NCBI RefSeq assembly: GCF_000025565.1
Contig: NC_014121.1
Coordinates: 3,348,001 to 3,412,000 of the forward strand
Reading direction: 5' to 3'
DNA length: 64,000 bases
DNA from: Enterobacter cloacae subsp. cloacae ATCC 13047
Lineage (GTDB): Bacteria > Pseudomonadota > Gammaproteobacteria > Enterobacterales > Enterobacteriaceae
The position numbers were made by a program, and so were the translations under genes. The notes beneath the pieces were generated by a model. That model saw only the letters and a program-made list of their open reading frames with translations, was not told where the DNA came from and ran no database searches. Positions 18,919-27,825 of the stretch are shown piece by piece. Each line of letters begins with the position of its first letter. The stretch's first letter is position 1.

Positions 18919-20661
18919 ATGCGTACTCTGCCCCGCTCTGCCGGTACAGACGTTGCGGCCCAGTGTTTTTTAAACGCCCTGTTGCGCGAAACGAAGGACT
19001 GGCGCTATCTCCCCGCTACCGCTGCGGATGAGCTATCGCAGATCCATATCCCGCTCTCGCAAACCCAGGCCATCCGGGTTTCAGTACACTATTTCTCCCC
19101 AACCCAGCATCATCAGTATCGCTTCCCGGCAACGCTCATCCAGACCGACAGCGACCGTAGTGACGCCGTCACCTTTCCTCAACTGGTTGATTTAATTCTT
19201 GAAAAACCCGCTGTAAAAGGCTCACTGGATGCCGATACGCTGGCGCGTTTTAAGCAGCGCGCCCTTGAAAGCCATGCCCATACCTGGCAGGCGATCGACT
19301 TGCGTCACCGCTGGGCAAACCTGCGCGACACGCCGCTGACGTTCGCCGAGGCGGAACAGGCGCTGCTGGTCGGCCACGCATTCCATCCGGCCCCGAAGTC
19401 ACACGAGCCGTTTAACGAAACCGAAGCCCGCCGCTATTTGCCCGATTTCGCCTCCCGCTTTCCGCTGCGCTGGTTTGCCGTTGAGAGTGAACTGATCGCT
19501 GGCGAGAGCCTGAACGTCTCCCTGCGCGAACGTCTGCTGCGCTTCGCAGCCCAGAGCGCCCCTGAACTGCTCGGTCATTTCACCGACACCCGCTGGCTGC
19601 TGCCGATGCACCCGTGGCAGGCGGAGTATCTGCTCGGTCAGGACTGGTGCCAGCGACTGGTGGCGAAGGGAGCCTTGCAGGATCTGGGCGAAGCGGGCGC
19701 GCAGTGGCTGCCCACCAGCTCCTCCCGCTCGCTGTACTGCGAAACCAACAGCGACATGATTAAGTTTTCCCTGAGCGTGCGCCTGACCAACTCGGTGCGC
19801 ACGCTGTCGGTGAAAGAGGTTAAGCGCGGGATGCGTCTGGCGCGTCTGGCGAAAACGGCGCGCTGGCAGGAGCTCCAGGCGCGCTACCCCACCATGCGCG
19901 TGATGCAGGAAGACGGCTGGGCGGGTCTGCGTGACGAAAGCGGCGTCATTCAGGAAGAGAGCCTGATGGCGCTGCGCGTGAACCTGCTGTTTGATACGCC
20001 GGATACGCAAACCAACGTGCTGGTGAGCCTGACGCAGGCCGCGCCGGACGGCGGTGACAGCCTGCTGGCGGCTGCGGTCCGCCGTCTGAGCCAGCGTCTG
20101 GATCTCCCCCTTGCCCAGGCCGCGCGTTGCTGGCTGGACGCCTATTGCGACCGCGTTCTCCTTCCGCTGTTCAGCGCCGAAGCCGATTACGGTCTGGTCC
20201 TGCTGGCACATCAGCAAAACATTCTCGTTGAGATGCAGCAGGACTTCCCGGTCGGGCTTATCTACCGTGACTGCCAGGGCAGCGCCTGGACCGAAGGGGC
20301 CGACGCGTGGCTGAAAGAGGCAGGTGAAAGCGAGGTGGAAAACCGCTTCGGCGAGAGCCAGCTGCTGCGCTACTTCCCGTATTACCTGCTGCTGAACTCC
20401 ACACTCGCCGTCACCGCCGCCCTCGCTGCCGCAGGTTTCGACAGCGAAGAGAGCCTGATGTCACGGGTGCGTGACGCGCTGGCCAGCCTGCGCCAGACCG
20501 CGAAGCAGACCCGCTGCCTCGACTACGTGCTCGACAGCCCGACCTGGAACTGTAAAGGCAACTTTTTCTGCTACCTGCACGATCGCAACGAAAACACGAT
20601 TGCCGATCCGGCAGTGATCTATTTCGACTTTAGCAACCCGTTTTACAAGGAGAAGGCGTGA
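18919..20661 (+). CDS. iucA: IucA, aerobactin synthetase subunit (NIS synthetase)
   Basis: A 580-residue IucA/IucC-family synthetase. It joins citrate to the first N6-acetyl-N6-hydroxylysine in an ATP-dependent step. Conserved blocks are GHAFHPAPKSHEPFNE, MHPWQAEYLL, TSSSRSLYCETNSDMIKFSL and LVLLAHQQNILVE, all in the expected order. The start at 18919 follows GAATGAGGT. It is the first gene of the iucABCD-iutA operon and its stop overlaps the iucB start. Confidence 0.97.
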   Translation: MRTLPRSAGTDVAAQCFLNALLRETKDWRYLPATAADELSQIHIPLSQTQAIRVSVHYFSPTQHHQYRFPATLIQTDSDRSDAVTFPQLVDLILEKPAVKGSLDADTLARFKQRALESHAHTWQAIDLRHRWANLRDTPLTFAEAEQALLVGHAFHPAPKSHEPFNETEARRYLPDFASRFPLRWFAVESELIAGESLNVSLRERLLRFAAQSAPELLGHFTDTRWLLPMHPWQAEYLLGQDWCQRLVAKGALQDLGEAGAQWLPTSSSRSLYCETNSDMIKFSLSVRLTNSVRTLSVKEVKRGMRLARLAKTARWQELQARYPTMRVMQEDGWAGLRDESGVIQEESLMALRVNLLFDTPDTQTNVLVSLTQAAPDGGDSLLAAAVRRLSQRLDLPLAQAARCWLDAYCDRVLLPLFSAEADYGLVLLAHQQNILVEMQQDFPVGLIYRDCQGSAWTEGADAWLKEAGESEVENRFGESQLLRYFPYYLLLNSTLAVTAALAAAGFDSEESLMSRVRDALASLRQTAKQTRCLDYVLDSPTWNCKGNFFCYLHDRNENTIADPAVIYFDFSNPFYKEKA

Positions 20662-21608
20662 TGGCTAACGCGAATATCGTCCATTCCGGCTACGGCTTTC
20701 GTTGCACCGCAACGGACACGTCCCTGCCGCTGACCTTAGGCCTCGACGGCAGCGCGGTGCTGGAGCGCCTGCGCGATATCCCGGACGGCTGGCTGGTCGA
20801 GGCGCTGGATCAGCTGTTTGTCGCCGCACCGGCACTGACCGGCATCACGCTGCCGTGGGCAGCCTGGCAGGATGAACCGCAGGCGCAGGCGTTATTCGCG
20901 CTTGCCAGCGGCGATTATCTGGCCCGTGAGACCTTCTGGCAGCTGCCGCTGTGGCTGCAGGGGGAGCGTCCGCAGGCCAGCGGTGGCATGCAATTCGATG
21001 AGAGCCGTCAGCTTTACTTCCCGCAGCGCCCTCACCGTCCGCAAGGGGAAGTCTATCGCCGTTACGATGCACAAATTAAACGCACCCTGAGCTTCCGCGT
21101 GGCCGACGTGGTGCTGGACGGCGAGCGTTTTACCCAGTGGATGAACAACCCGCGCGTTAATGCGTTCTGGGAGATGGCCGGTCCTCAGGAAGAGCAGGAA
21201 AACTACCTGCGCCGTCAGCTCGACTCGACGTACTGCTATCCGGTTATCGGCTGCTTTGACGATCAGCCGTTCGGCTATTTTGAACTCTACTGGGCCGCAG
21301 AAGACCGTATCGGACGCCACTATCGCTGGCAGCCGTTTGACCGTGGGCTGCATATGCTGGTCGGCGAAGAGAACTGGCGCGGCGCGCAGTATATCCGTAG
21401 CTGGCTGCGCGGTCTGAGCCACTATCTGTGGCTGGATGAACCGCGCACGACGCGCATTGTCGCTGAGCCACGTTTCGACAATCAGCGCCTGTTCCGCCAT
21501 CTGGCTTCCGCGGGTTTCGACACCGTCAAAGAGTTCGACTTCCCGCATAAACGTTCGCGCCTCATCATGAGCGAGCGTCACCGCTTCTTCAGCGAGGTGG
21601 GACTGTGA
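20661..21608 (+). CDS. iucB: IucB, N6-hydroxylysine O-acetyltransferase
   Basis: A 315-residue GNAT-type acetyltransferase that acetylates N6-hydroxylysine for aerobactin. I use the ATG at 20661 (MANANIVHSGYGFRC), which has AAGGAG at good spacing; a GTG one codon earlier also exists. The acyltransferase core is in the C-terminal half, with IGCFDDQPFGYFELYWAAED, MLVGEENWRGAQYIRSWL and EFDFPHKRSRLIM. One-base overlap with iucA and 4-bp overlap with iucC suggest coupled translation. Confidence 0.97.
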   Translation: MANANIVHSGYGFRCTATDTSLPLTLGLDGSAVLERLRDIPDGWLVEALDQLFVAAPALTGITLPWAAWQDEPQAQALFALASGDYLARETFWQLPLWLQGERPQASGGMQFDESRQLYFPQRPHRPQGEVYRRYDAQIKRTLSFRVADVVLDGERFTQWMNNPRVNAFWEMAGPQEEQENYLRRQLDSTYCYPVIGCFDDQPFGYFELYWAAEDRIGRHYRWQPFDRGLHMLVGEENWRGAQYIRSWLRGLSHYLWLDEPRTTRIVAEPRFDNQRLFRHLASAGFDTVKEFDFPHKRSRLIMSERHRFFSEVGL

Positions 21609-23347
21609 ACGCACTCTGGCAAAAAGTGAACCGCGAGATGGTGGCGAAGATCCTCGCCGAGCTGGAATACGAACGTACCCTGAGCGCCGAGCCGCTGGCC
21701 GCTGACCGCTGGCAAATCACCATGGGCAGCGAAACATGGCAGTTTCGCGCCACGCGCGGCATCTGGGGCTGGTTACATATCGATCCCGCCAGTCTGACCA
21801 CCGCCAGCGGAGCCGCCGTGGAAGCGGAAAGCGCGTTTCTGCAGCTGGCGACGGTGCTGGAGATGAGCGACGCACAAACGGCAGAGCATCTGGAAGATCT
21901 TTACGCCACGCTGCGGGGCGACATGCAGCTGCTGCAGGCGCGAGAGACGCTGGATGCCGACGCGCTTATTCATCTCGACCCGGACGAACTCCAGTGTCTG
22001 ATGAGCGGCCATCCCAAGTTCATTTTTAACAAAGGACGCCGCGGCTGGGGGCTGGAGGCGCTGCGCCAGTACGCGCCGGAATACCGTGGCCGTTTTCGCC
22101 TGCACTGGGTTGCCGTGCAGCGCGAGCATCTGGTCTGGAGCAGCGATGTCGATTGCGATATCAACACCCTGCTGGCCAGCACCATGGACAGTGCCGAGCG
22201 CGCGCGCTTTGACGCCCATTGGCAGGCGCTGAAGCTTGACGACAGCTGGCTGCCGGTGCCGCTGCACCCGTGGCAGTGGCAGCAAAAAATTGCCGTCCAT
22301 TTCCTGGCCCAGCTCGCGCGCGGTGAGATGGTAGAGCTGGGGGAATTTGGCGATGAGTATCTGGCCCAACAGTCCCTGCGCACGCTGACCAACGCCAGCC
22401 GCCGCGCGCCGTATGACATCAAGCTGCCGCTGACCATCTACAACACCTCCTGCTATCGCGGCATTCCGGGCAAGTACATTGCCGCCGGTCCGCTGGCTTC
22501 GCGTTGGTTACAGCAGCAGTTTGCCAGCGACGCCACTCTCACCCGCTCTGGCGCGCAGGTGCTTGGCGAACCCGCCGCCGGATATCTGGCGCATACCGGT
22601 TACGCCGCACTACCGAAAGCGCCCTATCGCTATCAGGAGATGCTGGGCGTGATCTGGCGCGAAAACCCGTCCTGCTATCTGCAGGACGGCGAGCAGGCGG
22701 TGCTGATGGCGGCGCTGATGGAGACCGACAACGCCGGACGCCCGCTGATTGACGCGTGGATTGCCCATTCCGGATTAACTGCCGAAGCCTGGCTGGAAAA
22801 ACTGTTCGATGCCACGGTGATCCCGTTCTATCACCTGCTCTGCCGCTACGGCGTGGCGCTCATCGCCCACGGCCAGAACGTGACGCTGGTGATGAAAGAC
22901 TACGTGCCGCAGCGCATCCTGCTGAAGGATTTCCAGGGTGATATGCGGCTGGTTGATGAAGATTTCCCGCAGGCGGAAAGCCTGCCGCAACAGGTGAAAG
23001 CCGTCACGGCGCGCCTGAGCGCGGAGTACATCATCCATGATCTGCAAACCGGCAACTTCGTGACGGTGCTGCGTTTTATCTCGCGTCTCACGCAGCAAAG
23101 CGGCGTCAGCGAAACCCGCTTCTACCAGATCCTGGCGCAGGTTTTACGCCGTTATATGGCCGCGCATCCGGAACTTGCAGAACGTTTCGCGAAATTCGAC
23201 CTGTTTAAGCCGCAGATCATTCGCGTGATCCTCAACCCGGTCAAACTCACCTTCTCCGAACACGACGGTGGCAGCCGCATGCTGCCGAACTACGTCTGCG
23301 ATCTCGATAACCCCCTTTTTCTGGTCTCCCAGGAGTCAGCGCAATGA
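21605..23347 (+). CDS. iucC: IucC, aerobactin synthase (NIS synthetase)
   Basis: A 580-residue synthetase that attaches the second hydroxamate arm to complete aerobactin. Family blocks are SGHPKFIFNKGRRGWGLE, PLHPWQWQQKIAVHFL, TLTNASRRAPYDIKLPLTIY and RYGVALIAHGQNVTLVMKD. It starts with GTG at 21605, inside the iucB stop. It is paralogous to IucA but clearly the C type by its conserved blocks and operon place. It overlaps iucD by 4 bp. Confidence 0.97.
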   Translation: MNALWQKVNREMVAKILAELEYERTLSAEPLAADRWQITMGSETWQFRATRGIWGWLHIDPASLTTASGAAVEAESAFLQLATVLEMSDAQTAEHLEDLYATLRGDMQLLQARETLDADALIHLDPDELQCLMSGHPKFIFNKGRRGWGLEALRQYAPEYRGRFRLHWVAVQREHLVWSSDVDCDINTLLASTMDSAERARFDAHWQALKLDDSWLPVPLHPWQWQQKIAVHFLAQLARGEMVELGEFGDEYLAQQSLRTLTNASRRAPYDIKLPLTIYNTSCYRGIPGKYIAAGPLASRWLQQQFASDATLTRSGAQVLGEPAAGYLAHTGYAALPKAPYRYQEMLGVIWRENPSCYLQDGEQAVLMAALMETDNAGRPLIDAWIAHSGLTAEAWLEKLFDATVIPFYHLLCRYGVALIAHGQNVTLVMKDYVPQRILLKDFQGDMRLVDEDFPQAESLPQQVKAVTARLSAEYIIHDLQTGNFVTVLRFISRLTQQSGVSETRFYQILAQVLRRYMAAHPELAERFAKFDLFKPQIIRVILNPVKLTFSEHDGGSRMLPNYVCDLDNPLFLVSQESAQ

Positions 23348-24669
23348 AAACGTATGATTTCATCGGCATTGGTATTGGCCCGTTTAACCTCAGCATCGCT
23401 GCCCTTGCAGAGGGGCTGGACGGATTCAGTTCACTGTTTCTTGAACGTAAGCCGCATTTCTCCTGGCACCCGGGGATGATGGTGCCGGACTGCCACATGC
23501 AAACCAGCTTCCTGAAGGATCTGGTCAGCGCCGTGGAGCCGACCAACCGCCATAGCTTTCTGAACTACCTGGTACAGCGTAAAAAGTTCTACCGTTTTCT
23601 GACCACCGAGCAGCGCACCGTCTCCCGCGAGGAGTTTGCTGATTACCTGAGCTGGGCGGCGGATAACCTCACCAACCTCGCCTTCAGCCAGCAGGTGCAG
23701 CAGGTGAGTTTTGATGAGGAAAAGGGCCTGTTTGAGGTAGTAACCCAGCGCGATCGCTTCCTGGCGCGCCACGTCTGCGTGGGGATTGGTAAACAGATCA
23801 ACCTCCCCGACTGTGTGACCGCGCAGGATGACAGCTGCTTCCACGCCAGCGAGATGATGCTGCGCACGCCAGATTTGGCGGGCAAACGGGTGACCGTCGT
23901 TGGCGGCGGCCAGAGCGGTGCCGATCTGTTTTTGAATATCTTCCGCGGGGAGTGGGGTCAGCCGCTGAGCCTGAACTGGGTGTCGCGCCGCAACAACTAC
24001 AACGCCCTGGATGAGGCCGCATTTGCCAACGAGTATTTCACGCCGGAGTACGTGGACAGCTTCTCCACACTTGGTGAAGAGGCCCGTCGGCAGATGCTGC
24101 ACGAGCAGAAGATGACCTCTGACGGTATCACCACCGAGTCCCTGCTGGCAATTTACCGCGCCATGTATCACCGCTTTGAAGTGCTGCGTGAAAAACCCTG
24201 GGCGCACCTGATGCCGTCCCGCTCGGTAACCGCACTCACGCGGCTGCAAAACGGGCAACGCCTGACGCTACAGCATCACCTCGACGGTGGCCGTGAACAG
24301 CTGGAGAGCGACGTGGTGATCTTTGCCACGGGCTACCGCGCCGCGCAGCCTGCGTTTCTGGCGCCACTCTCCCATCGTCTGCACCTGGATGCCGACGAAG
24401 CTTTTCACATCAACAACGATTTCACCCTTGAATGGGACGGCCCGCAGAGCAACCGCCTGTTTGCCGTGAATGCCGGGATGCACCGTCTCGGTATTGCCGA
24501 ACCCCAGCTCAGCCTGATGGCCTGGCGCGCCGCGCGAATTCTCAATCGCGCGCACGATGACGAGCCGTTTGAGCTGGCTACTACCCCCGGCGTGATCCAC
24601 TGGCGTAGCACCACCAGCACGGATAACAGCCAGGTTTTTAAATCATTAGCACAGACCACCGAGTACTGA
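23344..24669 (+). CDS. iucD: IucD, lysine N6-monooxygenase
   Basis: A 441-residue flavoprotein that hydroxylates the lysine side chain using FAD, NADPH and O2, the first step of aerobactin synthesis. The FAD-binding glycine motif is at the N-terminus (GIGIGPFNLSIAALAEG, about residues 7-23). The NADPH-binding motif is VVGGGQSGADLFLNIF, about residues 185-200. The C-terminal ATGYRAAQPAF is the usual N-hydroxylase signature. It overlaps iucC by 4 bp and lies 26 bp before iutA. Confidence 0.97.
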   Translation: MKTYDFIGIGIGPFNLSIAALAEGLDGFSSLFLERKPHFSWHPGMMVPDCHMQTSFLKDLVSAVEPTNRHSFLNYLVQRKKFYRFLTTEQRTVSREEFADYLSWAADNLTNLAFSQQVQQVSFDEEKGLFEVVTQRDRFLARHVCVGIGKQINLPDCVTAQDDSCFHASEMMLRTPDLAGKRVTVVGGGQSGADLFLNIFRGEWGQPLSLNWVSRRNNYNALDEAAFANEYFTPEYVDSFSTLGEEARRQMLHEQKMTSDGITTESLLAIYRAMYHRFEVLREKPWAHLMPSRSVTALTRLQNGQRLTLQHHLDGGREQLESDVVIFATGYRAAQPAFLAPLSHRLHLDADEAFHINNDFTLEWDGPQSNRLFAVNAGMHRLGIAEPQLSLMAWRAARILNRAHDDEPFELATTPGVIHWRSTTSTDNSQVFKSLAQTTEY

Positions 24670-24695
24670 CACACACAATCAGGATCAACATAACA

Positions 24696-26885
24696 ATGAA
24701 ACGTTCTCATCTTTGGGTTTTAAATCCGTGCTTGCTTGCCATGCTTTCGACCTCTGCGTGGGCAGAAGAACAAAAGGAAGAAAATATCGTTGTCTCCGCA
24801 AGCCGCGCACACCGCAGCGTGGCGGAGATGGCGCAGACCACCTGGGTTATCGAGCGTGCGGAAATTGAGCAGCAGGTTCAGGGCGGGAAAGAGATTAAAG
24901 ACGTGCTGGCGCAGCTGATCCCGGGCATGGACGTCAGCAGCCAGGGGCGCACCAACTACGGTATGAACCTGCGCGGTCGTTCAATGATGGTGATGGTGGA
25001 CGGCGTGCGTCTGAACTCCTCCCGCAGCGACAGCCGTCAGCTTGACTCTATCGATCCGTTCAACATCGACCGTATAGAAGTGATTTCCGGCGCTACTTCA
25101 CTGTACGGCGGCGGCAGTACCGGCGGCCTGGTGAACATCGTCACCAAAAAAGGTCAGCCGGAGACGGAAGTCGAATTCCAGACCGGGGCAAAAAGCGGGT
25201 TTAACAGCCACAACGACCACGATGAGAACGTGTCGGCGGCGGTCAGCGGCGGCAATGATAATGCGTCTGGTCGCCTGTCCGTTTCTTATCAGCGTTACGG
25301 CGGCTGGTATGACGGCAACGGCGACGAGGTGATTATCGATAACACCCAGACCGGGTTACAGTATTCTGACCGTATTGATGTGATGGGCACTGGCACCATC
25401 AATATTGACGATCATCAGCAGTTGCAGTTAACCACCCAGTACTACAAGAGCGAATCTGATGGCAAACACGGCCTGTACCTTGGGAAGAATTTCTCGGCGG
25501 TTACGGGTGATGCCACCGCGTATAACAAAAACAACCTGGATTCTGACCGTATTCCCGGTACCGAGCGCCATCTGATTAACCTGCAGTACTCTAATACCGA
25601 TTTCTGGGGTCAGGACCTGGTCGCGCAGATCTACTATCGTGACGAGAGCCTGACCTACTACCCGTTCCCGACCCTGAGCAAAGGGACGGTGACCAGCATC
25701 GGTGCCTCCCAGCAGAAAACCGATTTTTACGGAGGTAAGCTGACCCTGAACAGCAAGCCGGTGGATGATTTGACGCTCACCTGGGGTGTGGACGCCGACC
25801 ATGAAACCTTCGACGCCAACCAGCAGTTCTTCGACCTGAGTAAAGCGGCAGCGAGCGGCGGCATGAAGCTGGACAATGCGTACAACGTGGGGCGTTATCC
25901 GGGTTACAGCATTACCAACCTCGCCCCGTTCCTGCAGGCGAGCTACGACATTGACGCCATCACCCTGAGCGGCGGCGTGCGTTACCAGTACACTGAAAAC
26001 AAGGTGGATGATTTTGTTGGCTACGCCCAGCAGCAGGCCATCGCCACCGGGAAAGCCACCTCAGCAGACGCGGTGCCGGGCGGGAAAACCGATTACAACA
26101 ACTTCCTGTTTAACGCCGGGATCCTTGGTCGCCTGACCGAACAGCAGCAGCTGTGGTTTAACTTCTCTCAGGGCTTTGAAATTCCGGACCTGGCGAAGTA
26201 CTACGGCTCCGGCACCTATCAGCTTGTCGACGGGCACTATCGCCTGCTGAACAGCGTGAACGTTAACGACTCGACGCTGGACGGCATTAAGGTTAACGCT
26301 TACGAGCTGGGCTGGCGCTACACCGGCGATAACCTGCGCACGCAGGTTGCGGCGTACTACTCGCTCTCGGATAAAACCATCACTATCAACAAAACCGATA
26401 TGACCATCAACCTGGAAGACGACAAGCGTCGTATCTACGGGGTGGAAGGTCAGGTGGACTATTTCTTCACCGACAGCGACTGGAGCACCGGCGCAAACTT
26501 TAACGCCATTAAGTCTGAAACCCGTGAAAACGGTAAATGGGAGAAGCTGACGGTAGACAGCGCCAGCCCGTCGAAAGCCAGCGCCTGGGTCAACTGGGCG
26601 CCGGGCGACTGGACCCTGCGCGTGCAGAGTACCCAGACCTTTGACGTCTCTGATGCCGACGGTAAGAAGATCGATGGCTATAACACGGTAGATTTCCTGG
26701 GCAGCTACGCCCTGCCGGTGGGTAAAGTGAGCTTCAGCGTGGAAAACGTGCTGGACAAAGACTACACCACCGCCTGGGGACAGCGCGCACCGGGGCTGTA
26801 TAGCCCAACGTATGGCGCTCCGGGTCTGTATACCTATAAAGGCCGTGGCCGCACGTTTGGTCTGAACTACTCCGTGCTGTTCTAA
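24696..26885 (+). CDS. iutA: IutA, ferric aerobactin TonB-dependent outer-membrane receptor
   Basis: A 729-residue receptor with a signal peptide ending near AWAEE. A TonB-box-like ENIVVSASR follows, then the plug domain (NYGMNLRGRSMMVMVDGVRL, ISGATSLYGGGSTGGLVNIV), and then a 22-strand barrel ending in the aromatic RTFGLNYSVLF. IutA imports ferric aerobactin and is also a known colicin/cloacin receptor. It closes the operon. A GC-rich hairpin follows within about 30 bp. Confidence 0.97.
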   Translation: MKRSHLWVLNPCLLAMLSTSAWAEEQKEENIVVSASRAHRSVAEMAQTTWVIERAEIEQQVQGGKEIKDVLAQLIPGMDVSSQGRTNYGMNLRGRSMMVMVDGVRLNSSRSDSRQLDSIDPFNIDRIEVISGATSLYGGGSTGGLVNIVTKKGQPETEVEFQTGAKSGFNSHNDHDENVSAAVSGGNDNASGRLSVSYQRYGGWYDGNGDEVIIDNTQTGLQYSDRIDVMGTGTINIDDHQQLQLTTQYYKSESDGKHGLYLGKNFSAVTGDATAYNKNNLDSDRIPGTERHLINLQYSNTDFWGQDLVAQIYYRDESLTYYPFPTLSKGTVTSIGASQQKTDFYGGKLTLNSKPVDDLTLTWGVDADHETFDANQQFFDLSKAAASGGMKLDNAYNVGRYPGYSITNLAPFLQASYDIDAITLSGGVRYQYTENKVDDFVGYAQQQAIATGKATSADAVPGGKTDYNNFLFNAGILGRLTEQQQLWFNFSQGFEIPDLAKYYGSGTYQLVDGHYRLLNSVNVNDSTLDGIKVNAYELGWRYTGDNLRTQVAAYYSLSDKTITINKTDMTINLEDDKRRIYGVEGQVDYFFTDSDWSTGANFNAIKSETRENGKWEKLTVDSASPSKASAWVNWAPGDWTLRVQSTQTFDVSDADGKKIDGYNTVDFLGSYALPVGKVSFSVENVLDKDYTTAWGQRAPGLYSPTYGAPGLYTYKGRGRTFGLNYSVLF

Positions 26886-26890
26886 ACAAC

Positions 26891-26916
26891 TGCGCCGCCT
26901 GCCCGCGGGCGGCGCA
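26891..26916 (+). terminator. GC-rich hairpin after iutA
   Basis: TGCGCCGCC and GGCGGCGCA form a perfect 9-bp stem with an 8-base loop just after the iutA stop. No run of T follows, so it may act as a 3' stabiliser or weak terminator rather than a canonical intrinsic terminator. Confidence 0.6.
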
Positions 26917-27006
26917 TCCTGCTGTGTAATTTCGCCGCAAATTTGCTATAAAATCAGCGATTTGCTGAAATTGTCGGCAAACGATCAAAAAGGGTGTTTT
27001 CACCCT

Positions 27007-27036
27007 TTGACAAGGCGAACCGAGGTCGCTACTATG
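27007..27036 (+). promoter_or_regulatory. Promoter of tRNA-Asn copy 1
   Basis: TTGACA (27007-27012) and TACTAT (27031-27036) are 18 bases apart, followed by a GC-rich discriminator (GCGCC) typical of stringently controlled stable-RNA promoters. The tRNA begins 17 bases later. Confidence 0.85.
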
Positions 27037-27053
27037 CGCCTCGTTCACACGAT

Positions 27054-27129
27054 TCCTCTGTAGTTCAGTCGGTAGAACGGCGGACTGTTAATCCGTATGT
27101 CACTGGTTCGAGTCCAGTCAGAGGAGCCA
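27054..27129 (+). tRNA. asnT: tRNA-Asn (GTT)
   Basis: A 76-nt tRNA. The acceptor stem pairs TCCTCTG with CAGAGGA, the anticodon loop CTGTTAA contains GTT, the T arm is CTGGTTCGAGTCCAG, and GCCA is encoded at the 3' end. Four identical copies lie in this window, as in E. coli (asnT, asnW, asnU, asnV). The symbol is assigned by position next to mtfA. Confidence 0.97.
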
Positions 27130-27138
27130 AATTTGAAA

Positions 27139-27164
27139 AGCCTGCTTTTGAAGCAGGCTTTTTG
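27139..27164 (+). terminator. Intrinsic terminator of tRNA-Asn copy 1
   Basis: AGCCTGCTT and AAGCAGGCT form a 9-bp stem with a 3-base loop, followed by a T run, 10 bases after the tRNA end. Confidence 0.9.
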
Positions 27165-27185
27165 CTTTTGTGCGTTCTGGAAAAC

Positions 27186-27219
27186 TGCCGGGTGGCGGCT
27201 TCGCCTTACCCGGCCTACG
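27186..27219. repeat. REP-like element (single unit)
   Basis: TGCCGGGTGGCGGCTTCGCC continuing into TTACCCGGCCTACG is the imperfect palindrome typical of enterobacterial REP/PU units. Related units stand at 31224-31291, 37023-37092 and 44551-44619. Confidence 0.85.
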
Positions 27220-27294
27220 CCATCGGGCAATAATCCCCTGCTTTCATCATTTTTCCTCTGTCTTGACTTTCGACTGGCGGAAAGCCCCTAGCGC

Positions 27295-27684
27295 TCAGGG
27301 CAGCCTGGCAATCACCTTAATCTCAAACTGGAATCCGTACAGCCACGTTACACCGATCCCGGTCAACGTTGGGTAAGGTGCTTCTCCCCAATATTCAGGC
27401 AGGATACTCCAGATAGCGTCGAGGTTTGACTCGGGATCGACGACAAAAAGGGTAACGTCAACCACGTCATCGAACGTGCAGCCTGCAGCCGCGAGGACAG
27501 CATTAAGATTATTGAATGCCAGCCTGACCTGCGCTTTTAGATCGGGCTCAGGCGAACCATCCTCACGACTACCAACCTGCCCCGAAACAAACAGAAAACC
27601 GTTAGATTTGATGGCCGGTGAATAGCGATTGCGCTCATAGAGCGCCTGGCGTCCTGAGGGAAAAACTGCTTCGCGTGCTGTCAT
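27295..27684 (-). CDS. RidA/YjgF-family protein
   Basis: A 129-residue protein of the Rid family, with FLFVSGQVGSREDGS, QVRLAFNNLNAVLAAAGCTF and DVVDVTLFVVDPE. RidA proteins hydrolyse reactive enamine/imine intermediates, but the usual catalytic Arg context near the C-terminus is not clear here (YPTLTGIGVTWLYGFQFEIK replaces the typical PxRxxVxVxxLP-like block), so the substrate is unknown and deaminase activity uncertain. It diverges from a LysR regulator across 141 bp that contains an inverted repeat, which suggests control by that regulator. Confidence 0.85.
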   Translation of the reverse strand: MTAREAVFPSGRQALYERNRYSPAIKSNGFLFVSGQVGSREDGSPEPDLKAQVRLAFNNLNAVLAAAGCTFDDVVDVTLFVVDPESNLDAIWSILPEYWGEAPYPTLTGIGVTWLYGFQFEIKVIARLP

Positions 27685-27780
27685 ACTTACACCTTTGCAA
27701 TGGGGCGAAATCTGCCCAATGAACTTAAAGACACTTTACAGGTGCAGGATCGGGCGGATAAACAAGCGACTTTGTCCATC

Positions 27781-27803
27781 ATTGTTTGTAATATCCAAAC
27801 AAT
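27781..27803. promoter_or_regulatory. Inverted repeat, likely LysR-type operator
   Basis: ATTGTTTG and CAAACAAT form a perfect 8-bp inverted repeat with a 7-base AT spacer, containing the T-N11-A pattern favoured by LysR-type regulators. It lies 22 bp upstream of the LysR start and about 100 bp upstream of the divergent ridA-like gene, the usual place for joint autoregulation and target control. Confidence 0.75.
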
Positions 27804-27825
27804 CGGTGAAAAGAGAGGATAAGGA

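Larger units (their letters stand above)
26961..27219 (+). repeat. Copy 1 of a 259-bp direct repeat (tRNA-Asn module)
   Basis: This copy and 30998-31256 align end to end without net gaps at a constant offset of 4037 bp. The module contains the promoter, tRNA-Asn, hairpin terminator and a REP-like element. Differences are concentrated upstream of the -35 box; the tRNA itself is identical. Confidence 0.9.

Noticed and set aside
17571..27129. Aerobactin region as an integrative island at tRNA-Asn
   Set aside because: I found no integrase, no repeat of the tRNA 3' end at the mtfA side and no transposase, so a tRNA-integrated element is not supported.
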